Positions 11,935 to 21,466 of a DNA stretch of 64,000 bases are shown here, piece by piece. Numbering within the stretch: position 1 is the first letter of the stretch; every line of letters begins with the position of its first letter. The notes under the pieces are model-generated. The model saw only the letters and a program-made list of their open reading frames with translations. It made no database searches and was not told the origin of the DNA. A program made the translations under genes and the position numbers. This DNA is from Mycocentrospora acerina (taxonomy: Eukaryota; Ascomycota; Dothideomycetes; Pleosporales), in assembly GCA_022701365.1 (NCBI GenBank), contig JAKUHH010000216.1, forward strand, positions 558,001 through 622,000. Direction: 5' to 3'.

Positions 11935-12315
11935 AGTCGGATTGTAGCAAGAGTAGCTAAATGAAAAATTTCACAATTTGATCGGTTGAGACACGTATAC
12001 ATAGGTTTATTCTCTTTTTGCATGTACTGATATATCTACTTCTACGAGTGATTCTCGGACGTTTTTCCAGTCACAAATCACTCCAAAGATGCTCAACCAT
12101 TCTTAATGCAATTCTGCAGTGCATTACCTACAACCCCACACTTTCATCACGACCCCACGCACCCCCGAAACAAGCTAGGCGTGCCTTCACATCCTTACTT
12201 GGCGCGCTTATCCTAGCACGCACATGATACAAGCTCGTGCGCGTGAATGACGCGGACTAGTATGTCGAACTCTGACATATCGGTACTCCTGGTGACCTTT
12301 ACAACAACTACCACC
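11935..12315. other. Intergenic region ECHS1-ferric reductase
   Basis: These 380 bp hold the ECHS1 3' flank and the 5' flank of the reductase. No iron-responsive GATA cluster stands out by eye. An in-frame upstream ATG of the reductase lies at 12247. Confidence 0.4.
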
Positions 12316-14220
12316 ATGGCTGATACACCATGGATGCGAGATATTCTTCGTCTTGCTATGACAGCGACGGCATCCACACAAGTCAACAACTTACAGAGCT
12401 TTGCGACCTCTACCGGCGGAGGCAATCTCACAGATCCAAACGATCCAGGAAAAGACCCACGTTTCAGAAAGCTGGTTGAGGTGATCTTGTTTAGTAGGAA
12501 ATTTTTAAACACTTACAACTTCGTGTTACTTGGTGTGTTGGCGTTGTTCACAACCTGGCACTGGGCGGAGAAATTAGTGTTACACAGACGGAAAAGACAA
12601 GATAGTGGACAAGAGGATGTCAAGAACTGTACATCAGAAGAGGCAGACGCCTGGAGTAGCTCGAGTAGTACTATCGAAGGTGCCGTAACCCCTCCAGAAG
12701 TTGCTGTAGGAAACAAGGCAAACGATGCAAACGAGTCAAGCCCTTTGCTTGGTCGGCCCAAACGGACGTCTTCAGGTCTCTGGAGACTTTTCTACATTCT
12801 TAAGTCGATACTACAGTATCAGCCATCTCATATACCTGTTGTCAACAAAACTCTCCCCACAAACGCAGTTTCGCTGCTTGTCCTTGCTTGGGTCGGCTTG
12901 ATCGCCTTTTACAACCTCTATCGCATGCCTTTGTCGTTCATGTACCTATTTTGCTTCGCCGACCGTTGTGGCATCATATTCATCGCCAATTTACCTTTGC
13001 TTTATCTTCTTGCAGCGAAGAACCAGCCGATAAAATTCCTGACTGGATACTCATACGAAAGTCTCAACATTTTCCATAGAAGAGTTGGAGAGATTATGTG
13101 TCTCGAGGCATTCCTACACTTCTTGGGCATGATAGCAGTTTGGTACGGACTACTGCGACACCTAGGCTTTACACTCGCAAACTTTCTTCTGAATCGTGTT
13201 GTTCTGCTAGGGCTTGCTGCCTTCCTTGCCTACGAGTTAATCTACTTCACTTCGCTCGGTAGTTTCCGTCAACGTTGGTACGAAGTCTTCCTAGCGACAC
13301 ACATTATCCTTCAAGTCGCTGGCCTCATATTTTTATGGTTCCATCACTATACATCTCGTCCCTACGTCGGCATCTCGCTTGCTATCTTCCTTATCGACCG
13401 CCTCGTCTACCGACTCTGGTTAAAGTCCAGTACACACCCCGCAACCCTCACAGTCCTTCCAGATAACGAAACAATCCTCTTATCATCAAACTGGGCCATA
13501 TCGAAGAAATCAATTCTCACCCCAAAAAACATGCTACAAGGCTGGCAACCAAACGAACACATTTTCATCTCCATTCCCTCCCTCTCCCGCAAACATGCCC
13601 TCCAGTCCCACCCCTTCACCATCTTCTCTGCAGCCCCAACTACTACTCTCACCCAAGACAACCAACACGCCTGGCTCACGCTTCTCATCCGCGCCCAATC
13701 CCCCTCAGGCTTCACCCACACACTCCTCCGCCGCGCGCTGTCCCACCCGCAAACAAAGGTCCGCATCGACGGCCCGTACGGTTCCACTCACGCCCTCGAC
13801 GTGCTCACTTCGTCTCAAACCGCCGTGCTAATCGCCGGTGGCTCCGGCATCGCAGTCGCATATCCCCTCCTATACGCCCTCTTGCAGCCCACTACAGATC
13901 TCGAGGCCCCATCCACAAAATCAACAAGGAAAGTCAAACTACTCTGGATCACCCACGCGCAGCATCATCGTGAGTGGATACCAGAAGATAAATTGAAAGA
14001 GCTGGAAGAATGGGGTTTGGATGTTGTGGTTCCGAGGGCAACGGTGGAGGTGGGCAGGCCTGACGTGAAGAGCTTATTGGAGGGATGGGTAGGGGACGGG
14101 AGGACGGGAGTTGTCGTCTCGGGGCCGGATGGATTGGTGAGGGATGTGCGAAACACGTGCGCGGGACTGATATGGAGCGGGAGGGATGTATGTGTTCAGG
14201 TTGAGAAGTTTGGTTGGTAA
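12316..14220 (+). CDS. Ferric-chelate reductase-type transmembrane oxidoreductase (FRE/NOX superfamily)
   Basis: It likely passes electrons from NADPH via FAD and two haems across a membrane, to ferric chelates or another acceptor. Single exon, 634 aa from this ATG. An in-frame ATG at 12247 would add 23 residues, but 12316 sits in a perfect CCACCATGG context. Numbered from 12247: several membrane helices at about 205-385, with paired haem-ligand His in H277/H291 (FHRRVGEIM...FLHFLG) and H352/H366 (ATHIILQV...WFHHY). The FAD site is HPFTIFSA at 455-462 and the NAD(P)H nucleotide loop is GGSGIAVAYPL from 531. The N-terminal ~100 residues hold one extra hydrophobic segment (near 91-106) and a Ser-rich loop, with no classical signal peptide. 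No ferroxidase or permease neighbour is present, so an iron-uptake role is inferred from the family. A NOX-like role is less likely without EF-hands and given the short form. Confidence 0.88.
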   Translation: MADTPWMRDILRLAMTATASTQVNNLQSFATSTGGGNLTDPNDPGKDPRFRKLVEVILFSRKFLNTYNFVLLGVLALFTTWHWAEKLVLHRRKRQDSGQEDVKNCTSEEADAWSSSSSTIEGAVTPPEVAVGNKANDANESSPLLGRPKRTSSGLWRLFYILKSILQYQPSHIPVVNKTLPTNAVSLLVLAWVGLIAFYNLYRMPLSFMYLFCFADRCGIIFIANLPLLYLLAAKNQPIKFLTGYSYESLNIFHRRVGEIMCLEAFLHFLGMIAVWYGLLRHLGFTLANFLLNRVVLLGLAAFLAYELIYFTSLGSFRQRWYEVFLATHIILQVAGLIFLWFHHYTSRPYVGISLAIFLIDRLVYRLWLKSSTHPATLTVLPDNETILLSSNWAISKKSILTPKNMLQGWQPNEHIFISIPSLSRKHALQSHPFTIFSAAPTTTLTQDNQHAWLTLLIRAQSPSGFTHTLLRRALSHPQTKVRIDGPYGSTHALDVLTSSQTAVLIAGGSGIAVAYPLLYALLQPTTDLEAPSTKSTRKVKLLWITHAQHHREWIPEDKLKELEEWGLDVVVPRATVEVGRPDVKSLLEGWVGDGRTGVVVSGPDGLVRDVRNTCAGLIWSGRDVCVQVEKFGW

Positions 14221-14469
14221 TGTAGAGGCTAGTCTTGATAAATGCTTTTGGCTTAAAGAAATTGGTAGATTTAGAAATTTAGATTTCCTTACGCTATTCA
14301 TAAATGCTCAAAAATCATTGTTGCTAATGTCAAAAACCTGTTCCTTTTTTTTTCTTGGGAAAGGGGTCGGTTGTTGTGAGATAGCAACCACCACAACGAC
14401 AATGAAAAACCACAAACTCCTTGCTGCAATTACAATAAGGGTATTCAATTATTACTCGCCTTTTCGAAT

Positions 14470-15228
14470 TCACGCATTGAGTATAGGATTTGGATTCAAA
14501 GGCTTCAGCGGCACTTCCATCGCATGAGTCCTGTTCCTTCTCTTGCGCCATAAAAGGTAGCTACCAATAGCCACCAGCGCCAGAACAATAGCACCACCAG
14601 CTGCTATACCTCCAATCACACCACTGGATAATTTTTTAGAGCTCGGAGAAATATCTGTCACCAGACACCCAGCGGTACAAGTACTTTGTTGATTGCCGCT
14701 AGATGCAGTCGCAGACCCCGTGGAAGTGATTGTCGCCAAAGTAGAGGAGCTGGAGCTGGTCACATCCGCGACTCTGGCTGTTGCGCTGGAGCCAGGACTA
14801 CTCAGTGTCCATCGCTGACCTGGAGAGTCGAGCGCCCTCAGTGTCGGCTGCAGATTTGTCTCATCAATGTCGAGATATATGTCTGGGCCTGTAAAGTTAT
14901 TGCTGAGTTTGACACTCCCGTCGCTTTGGGTTCTGACGCGCCAGTACTGCCCTGATCGCTCTTGTACGGCGTAGAAGTGCAGGTCGATTGAGTTTTGACC
15001 GTAGTAATTGTCGACATCGAGGGCGTTGAAGTCGCCTTTTTGCGTGGTGTGAAGGCGGTAGTAGTCGCGGGTTGATGTCGAGGTGAAGTACCAGGACTGG
15101 CTGTCGCTTGAATTAGGTGGGACGATGATGAGTGAGGCGTTGAGCGAGGTGGAGGAGAGAGATCGAGACGAGCCGCTAGATGCGCGGTTGATGAGCGCGT
15201 ATCGTGAAGACAAGTTGATGTCTGCCAT
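14470..15228 (-). CDS. Single-pass membrane protein with beta-trefoil (R-type lectin-like) ectodomain
   Basis: Single exon, 252 aa; ATG in AAAATGGC context. An in-frame ATG 51 bp upstream would add 17 residues, but MADINLSS matches how such proteins start. Residues 1-145 resemble a beta-trefoil (RICIN/CBM13-type) domain, with repeated blocks spaced about 40-45 aa: SRYALINRAS, WYFTSTSTRDYYRLH, GDFNALDVDN, YWRVRTQSDGSVKLSNN, IYLDIDETNLQP and RALDSPGQRWTL. A Ser/Thr-rich linker follows (about 146-200, likely O-glycosylated), with two Cys in CTAGC. Then one helix at about 203-226 is followed by RKRRNR, a stop-transfer signal. There is no N-terminal signal peptide, so topology relies on the internal helix. 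Ligand unknown; glycan binding is inferred from the fold only. It is tail-to-tail with the reductase gene (250 bp apart). Not a toxin: no catalytic A-chain is present. Confidence 0.75.
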   Translation of the reverse strand: MADINLSSRYALINRASSGSSRSLSSTSLNASLIIVPPNSSDSQSWYFTSTSTRDYYRLHTTQKGDFNALDVDNYYGQNSIDLHFYAVQERSGQYWRVRTQSDGSVKLSNNFTGPDIYLDIDETNLQPTLRALDSPGQRWTLSSPGSSATARVADVTSSSSSTLATITSTGSATASSGNQQSTCTAGCLVTDISPSSKKLSSGVIGGIAAGGAIVLALVAIGSYLLWRKRRNRTHAMEVPLKPLNPNPILNA

Positions 15229-15797
15229 TTTGGCTTGAGAAAATTGGGGAAGAAAAGAGTTGCTTTTATCACTCAGCACAGATGCCGCAGCGAAGATGTT
15301 TGAATCATAAAGGGTTGGTTAAAAAACATAAAGCAATAAGATAGACCTTCATGATGAGCTACATAGGTTGGTGGCTATGCCTGTGAACTGAGGTGCATTG
15401 TTAGTTGGAGGCTAATTGCGCCTCCATCACATTTCGATTTTATTGCCTGCTTGTTTTCGGCCCGTGAAAATGGGGGAAAGGCTACACAAGGCTGCGCGTA
15501 TCGCTCAGCCTGATGCAGAATACTGCAGCCAGGGTGAAGCGAAGACAGACTCAGCCTCTCGACAAACACGAGTATGGGGTCATTATGTCTAAAAGTAGGC
15601 AAAATAATAAGCTACAGTTTGTCCGAGGTTGCTTTTGGTTACCAAGGGGTTAGCACGATCAAGCAGTATTTCTTGATGACGTTGTAGCGACCCGGGTGAA
15701 CTTTGGGGAGTAGAACGTAACCCGAAACCTTGCCCGGAAGTATTAGACCTTTTCTTAGGCATCATCATCAGAAAACATGTGATTCGCTTGCTCTCTA
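15229..15797. other. Intergenic region lectin-like/Hsp70-like
   Basis: These 570 bp hold the 5' flank of the lectin-like gene and the 3' flank of the Hsp70-like gene. One 75-codon minus-strand ORF (15375-15602) has no domain. Nothing else is recognised. Confidence 0.4.
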
Positions 15798-17921
15798 CTA
15801 GTAACTAACAGATCTTCGTATCAGTTCTTTTCCGCCCCACCAAATAGAAGCCTCCAGGGTATCCCAATCCAATTCCAAGACCAGCTTCAGTGTAGCCTGA
15901 TATGTCGCATCTGTACCACTCCTTCTAAGCCGATTGGGACGGTTACGTTCGAGCTGTATCTTCGATAGGTCGACGGCCAGCTCACACGCGACCTCAAGCT
16001 CTGTATGAGGGTTAGTTTGCCACTTCACAAATTCATAGCGTGTCTTACCATCTCTTGCATTTCGGAAACGCGTTGGTCGTTCTTCTTCGTTGCTCAAGTT
16101 CCGGTAAATTGGTATGTTAAGGGAATCGTTCCGGGGTTTTGTTAATCTGAGGTCAATTTCTTTCTCTACTCTCCGAGGACCATCTGAGAGAATCAAGTCT
16201 CCTTTGTTTAGCAACCAAATTAGTTGTGAAGTAGCTTGTACGCTACCATTCATTTGGATCACGTCTTGTTCAAGATGATGCATTCTGCTGAATATCTCGT
16301 CCATACAGATAGCGTAGCTGTGTCGGCAGGAATTTGTCTTTTTCAGATTCAACATGCTACGCTTCTCGATTCCGCAGACCACGGCACCTTGGACCACGGC
16401 TGTCCAAGATTCTTGCGGTGTTCGAAACTGCATATGAAGACCCTCTTGCTCGAGCGTATCTGCAATGTGGAATTGAAGATATTCAGACTCTCCAAAGCCA
16501 CCGACCAAGAACAGATTCTGTGAATAGATGAGATAGTGCACCACTGAAGACCGGAAAACTTACCCTGGGACGACTGCCTCGCTCTTCGATCCTTCGAACA
16601 TGTTTCTTGATGAGATTGATGATTTCGTTAATGCAAGCATCGAAGAAACTCTCCATCGCCATTCTGTGTAACGTCAGTAGTAGTCACGTTAACAATATCC
16701 TGCACTCACCGTGGAATGGTAATTAGACCTTTATTAACCCTCCCTGGAATGTCAAGATTTTGCACAGGATCGGGGAGAGTCAAGCGAAGATCGCGAGAGT
16801 CCATGCCGAAATGCTTTTTCAAGGCGTCGAATTTCTTCATAAGCGCTCTCATCGCGGCCGTTTCAGAGGCATGAGCTGCGTTTCTCTCAATGTCGAGATT
16901 GGGGTCGAGTTTACGGTATTCTTCATCTCCTAGTAGAAGCCGAAGCCATTCTTTGAATTTCTGATTAATGAAGATTGATCCGCATTTCCCCCCTATTGGT
17001 TCACCAACCTGATCTAACAGGAGTACCGGATGCAGTTTTTGAACCCGATACGAAACAACGTCTACTGTACCTCCCCCAGCATCGCACAGTATAAAGTATT
17101 GGTTTTCATGGAGAAATTCTTCACCCTTTTCATCTCGATAATGCCGCGCGGTGAATATTGCTGCCGCCTCAGGCTCTGTAATGAACATTACCTCTTCTAG
17201 CTTCGGAAAGTTTTTCCGATTGAAGCCCGCTTTCGTTAAAGCTCTGAAAGTGGAGTTCATGGCCATGTAGGACCATTCTGTAGGTATCGTGACGACGATA
17301 TCGGTGGCGAGATGATTCTTTACTCTGCCGAATTTTTCAACCTCCTGTTCTAGCCACTCAAATACTTTTGTTAGGTAATCTGTCACAATCTGTTCGGGAC
17401 TTTTGTGTGAATACGGTGGGAGTTCCTGGTTTTCTTTGCTCATAAACATGGCATCAAAGTTAAGGTCCATCATGCCATCCAGGATTTGAAGAGTCATGTC
17501 CAGTTCGCCGAGCACATCCTGTAGTCCGAGTTCCAACTTGGTGTGAACCATTGATATAGCATCTGCACTCAGACTACTTCCCCATTGCTGGTCTGTTGCC
17601 TGGCTCGGCTGTGAGTAAGATATCACGCTTGGAACTTTGTCATGGTTGTCCATCTGAGGTCCCCAGTCTGTCATGACATCGATCTGATTTAGGGAGCATT
17701 GTGCACCTAAAGGGGTGGCGTAGGCCACGCCTGATGAAAAATTTTCAGTAAATACAATCCATACTGACTTATTCAGCGAACTCACCAGTAAAGGTTGTTC
17801 CGTAATCGAGTCCAACGACCAATCGAGTCTCTTGAATATCTGGTGCAGGCGATCCCTCTTGCCTGCTTTCGCTGTCGGTATGGGTAAAGAAACTGTGTTG
17901 AGTTGAGCTTGAAGAGGCCAT
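15798..17921 (-). CDS. Hsp70-like (HSPA12-type) actin-fold ATPase
   Basis: Exons on the reverse strand: 17921-17786, 17730-16710, 16663-16564 and 16517-15798; 658 aa. The first splice joins TTTACTG to GCGTGG and restores the phosphate-1 loop LDYGTTFTGVAYA (about residues 38-50). Phosphate-2 loop CDAGGGTVDVVSY lies near 260 and the adenosine motif LVGGFGESEYL near 423. The region after about 440 does not look like the canonical substrate-binding domain or EEVD tail. The protein therefore belongs to the divergent Hsp70-like group expanded in filamentous fungi (related to HSPA12), not to SSA/KAR2 chaperones. These often sit near incompatibility or accessory genes and their clients are unknown. 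The N terminus (45 residues before the ATPase fold) is Ser/Gln-rich. It is divergent from a coiled-coil protein gene, 635 bp apart, which suggests but does not prove co-expression. Confidence 0.88.
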
Positions 17922-18556
17922 GTTGGTAATTTTGTCCCCGGAATTAGGAAGCTTTCATCTTCTATTGAGTTCAGAAGGCTAGAGGTTACAGGCTCAGTGG
18001 CAGTCTGTCTGCTCCATGAAGAAACCCCAGACAAGCACTGTCGATCTCGCCAACCATGATGTGGGAGATATACGTGCCAAGTTTGTGATATTAAGTGTGC
18101 AACCATGCGTGCCGGTAAATCAACAACTTGTACAGGGCTCAGCTCAGCTCAACGCCATCAATACAAAAATGGATTGGCTACTGTGTAAATCAGCCAATAG
18201 CAGTGTGACGTGTGTTCGATACATTATGTCTGGGGTAAGGCTGAAATTCAGCCTTGTTGCTCAGCCGCCCGTGGCGTTGACGTTAGTAGAAAATAGTTCA
18301 AGTTGAAAATACCCATGTCCTCCCCAAAAGTTAAGTGCGAACTATCTTTTATCTGGCTGCATAAGCGCTTGCATTTGTGCCTGGACTCTCACATGTGCAC
18401 ATGATTCTGAATACGTTCTGCGTCTCCGGAATCTTCACCCTACAGTAGCGCGACCTCCAAAGCTTGTCGCATGTTGGCTATTTTACATTTCATCAGTTTC
18501 CTTGGAGGAAATCAATTTTGATTTGCTTGACACTCGATTAATAGCAAGGAAAGACG
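17922..18556. promoter_or_regulatory. Divergent promoter Hsp70-like/coiled-coil gene
   Basis: This 635-bp region separates the 5' ends of the two divergent genes. It contains short ORFs only. I did not find a convincing array of heat-shock elements (repeated GAA/TTC at 5-bp spacing) by eye. Confidence 0.5.
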
Positions 18557-20805
18557 AGTAAGTTGGTGAACACCTACTGTTTTTCATCGACTGATTGATC
18601 GCAGTGAAGGAAAAACAGAGAAAACTGAGAAGGGGGGAAACACACAATTCTGGTGCGCAGTCGCTTGATCCACCGTTTGAACCAGCGGACCCCAGTGAGT
18701 ATGAATTTGGAGGGGTTCGGGCTTTTAAGAAAAGTTTCAAGAATGCATTACTTGGAAAGAACATGAACAAGGAATCAAAGGGAACATTCACCAGACGAGA
18801 TGAGGACAATGTGCCAACCCTCAGGTCAAAGACAACTCAAGATTTAGCGCGTCGACCTCTACCAAGCGTCTCCCCATTACAAGAGCAGAAAAATGAATAT
18901 GAGCCACATAGGTCTTCAGAGATACAGTACTCGAATCATGCGCAGTCTCATACTTCTTACACTACCATCTCGAGACAATCCATAGCCTACCAAAGCACTG
19001 TTTTCGACGATACACCACGATCTTTGGAATCAACAACAGCCCAGGCAGGAGGCAACTCCGTGAACGATTTTAATGAATTTGACACAGTCTTAACTAAAAA
19101 TGTAAGAAGTTTTTGTTCGTCCTGATCGACTCCCCTGACAAAAGTTCATTAGCCTTTTGCAGAGCATGGCAACTCATCACAGCTTTCGCGAATCAAAGAA
19201 TCCATCATAGGTCTCTCAAACGACTATACCGAGCTGCAAGGCTTGGAGAGCGGTACTGCTGAAGCAGCTGTTTCACGACTTGTAGGAGAATATGGTGTTA
19301 TTGGACGGTGTTTGAAAGACGCGAATAAATCGGTCAATGATTTGCATGCAAAACTGGGAAAATTTCGATCGTTAGAGCTGGATTATCACGCAGTCGAGAA
19401 TGACCTAAGAGCGACAAAGACAGTGTTGACCGATCAGGAGAAATTGATATCTGATATGCAAGGCAAGCTTTCAATAGAGCGCTATAATCATGGCTTCAAA
19501 GTCGAACAACTTGAACGTAAGATTTCCCTTTTACAATCTGAGAACGACGCTTTCGTTGCGAAACACGACAAACAGACCGCTGTTGAACGGGAAAACTTTC
19601 AACGCGATTACAGCCGTCTGAAAGGTACCTATGAAAGTCAATTGCAAAAATTGCAGGATGACACGACGATGAAGATGAAAGCCATGGGCGAATACCATCA
19701 GCAATCGATAGACACACTGAGTGCAAGTTTGCTCACTGAGCAGGCGCAGGTTAGAAGATTGGAGGAGTTCGCCGAAGACCAAATTCGGGAAGCAACTATG
19801 GAACTAAGATCACGACTTGATGAATCAAACGAGGCTTATAAGTATGTTAAGCAGGAACTCGAGGAAGAGCAGTTGAGGCAGAGGAAAGAACTACAGAAGC
19901 AGAAGAAGCAGCTTACAGAGGAACACCAAGCCGAGTCCTATCGATTACGCTCAGCTGCTGAAGAGTTGAAACTGGCTTTTGTCGCAAGAGAACATTTCAA
20001 AGGCTTAAGAGATCGTGACCTTGCTGGGAAGTTCACAAAACTTGCAACTGAAGTGGAAGATCTATCAACACTGGAGTGGGACAGTCTTCGCTCTGCAGAA
20101 TGGCCATTATCAGAACATCACTTGATGCAAATACACCCCAAGAATGTAAGGATTCTCAAGCAGCAGATAATTCAGAACTCCCTGTGGATTTTGCTCTATA
20201 AGCACGTGTTCCAGTCGCCGTTCGCAATCATGGGCCGCGAAGCACACGCACAGAACGAAGAGTGGCAATTCATCTACAATTCAGGTATGAGAAAAGTACT
20301 ACTTCTTTTTTCTACTTTGATACTGAATATCTTAGATAATTCTCCTTTCGATTGGCCAGAAGTTTCAGCGGCGAACGAGAAGCAACGGCACGAGGATGCA
20401 CAATTTTTTCTCTCAGCAATATATCCTTCGACTAAGACATCAGCCGATGCCCGAAGGCTCAAGGGAAGCTTTGAATATGCAGTGTCTGACACTTTGGGAA
20501 ACATTCATCGGGCTTTGGAGAGAGTTATTCGCCTTGAATCCAAAGACCGTAAGATTCTTGACGGAATGGTACGGTTATGCGCAAAGATATGGCTAGAATG
20601 TTGCTCGCAGCGATACAGATTGCTTGTGAGCATGCCGGATAGAAAGGATGACTACTTGATGTCTCCCAGAAGAGAAGTGCGATCTCTCAAATTAGTTGTC
20701 AGGCCAGATCTCAAGCGATATGGTAACTCACAAGGCGAAGAGCTCTCCAGTGGAGAGAGCATTACAGGTTGGCAGGGTTTAGTGGAGAATTATCCAAAAA
20801 GATAG
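18557..20805 (+). CDS. Large coiled-coil protein of unknown function
   Basis: Exons: A at 18557, then 18605-19101, 19153-20284 and 20336-20805; 699 aa. The first intron (18558-18604, GTAAGT...CTGAT...GCAG) would split the start codon as A|TG. If this is wrong, the first plain in-frame ATG is at 18763. Residues 1-190 are Ser-rich and basic. About 240-480 is a long coiled coil full of Glu, Gln, Lys and Leu (for example ELQKQKKQLTEEHQAE). From about 490 follows a globular helical part, LSEHHLMQIHPKNVRILKQQ onward, ending in KLVVRPDLKRYGNSQGEEL. The 51-bp intron at 20285-20335 (GTATGA...TTAG) has no in-frame stop, so a read-through form with 17 extra residues is possible. I do not recognise a named domain. 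The architecture suggests a structural or scaffold protein; its head-to-head partner is an Hsp70-like ATPase. Confidence 0.75.
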
Positions 20806-20859
20806 CTGCTTCCCGAAATAAAAAAGATACTGATTTGTGCAGGCTGTAAGCCAAAAGGT

Positions 20860-21060
20860 ATGATAAGAATACGAATGCAGTGCAAGGGTGAATGTCACAA
20901 AGTTAATTTTGGCGCTAACTATTGTGCGGCTTGCAGTCGCAAGCTAATAGATTCAAAACACTCATGCATACTCAGCCATAAGGAGGCTAGAGCTCTTTGC
21001 CTGATCACAAAACATGCATTCAAAAGCAAACTGAGGTACGAAGGGCTGAAAGAAGGCTGA
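20860..21060 (+). CDS. Possible small Cys-motif protein (66 aa)
   Basis: A short ORF 54 bp after the coiled-coil gene encodes 66 aa. Its motif CKGECHKVNFGANYCAAC (C-x3-C-x10-C-x2-C) looks like a small zinc ribbon or knuckle, and a further Cys follows near residue 36. There is no signal peptide. It could be a separate small gene, an alternative last exon of the upstream gene, or chance; no upstream splice acceptor joins cleanly in frame. Support is only the ordered Cys pattern. Confidence 0.3.
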   Translation: MIRIRMQCKGECHKVNFGANYCAACSRKLIDSKHSCILSHKEARALCLITKHAFKSKLRYEGLKEG

Positions 21061-21466
21061 TTCACTAGCGCTTAGGCTGAGAATTATTGGATATCAGCTG
21101 TCTCATGCGAGAATGCTGCACAACACTGCAGCCCATGACGAATAAAGACCCTCAGCCTTGCTTGACAAGGCACACCCCCACTGCGAACGTGACCGAGACC
21201 TACAAAGGCGTTCCTCTTGACAAAATCAGGTACTTTTTGCGAAGAACCTGGTTCAAGGGGTGAAGCGATCTTGAAGATTTAATAGGTAGTAACTTCATAT
21301 CTCTTTTGTCCGTCACTTCCGTTTGCAGCCTGCAGAAACCAAGCCCACTACATCTCTGAATGACAAACTAAGGGAGAAGAAAAGTCGCAAAGCTGAAAGA
21401 GAAATGTAAATAAACAATCATGACATACCGTTCTCTTCACTAACTGTTCTGGGAGCTCATCCAACC

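Noticed and set aside
14470..15228. Ricin-type domain taken as a toxin
   Set aside because: Only a lectin-like trefoil is present, with a membrane anchor and no ribosome-inactivating chain.
16518..16563. Suspected frameshift in the Hsp70-like gene before LFLVGGFG
   Set aside because: On recounting the bases the exon ends CCC AGG in phase 0 and joins cleanly to AAT CTG; the gene is intact.
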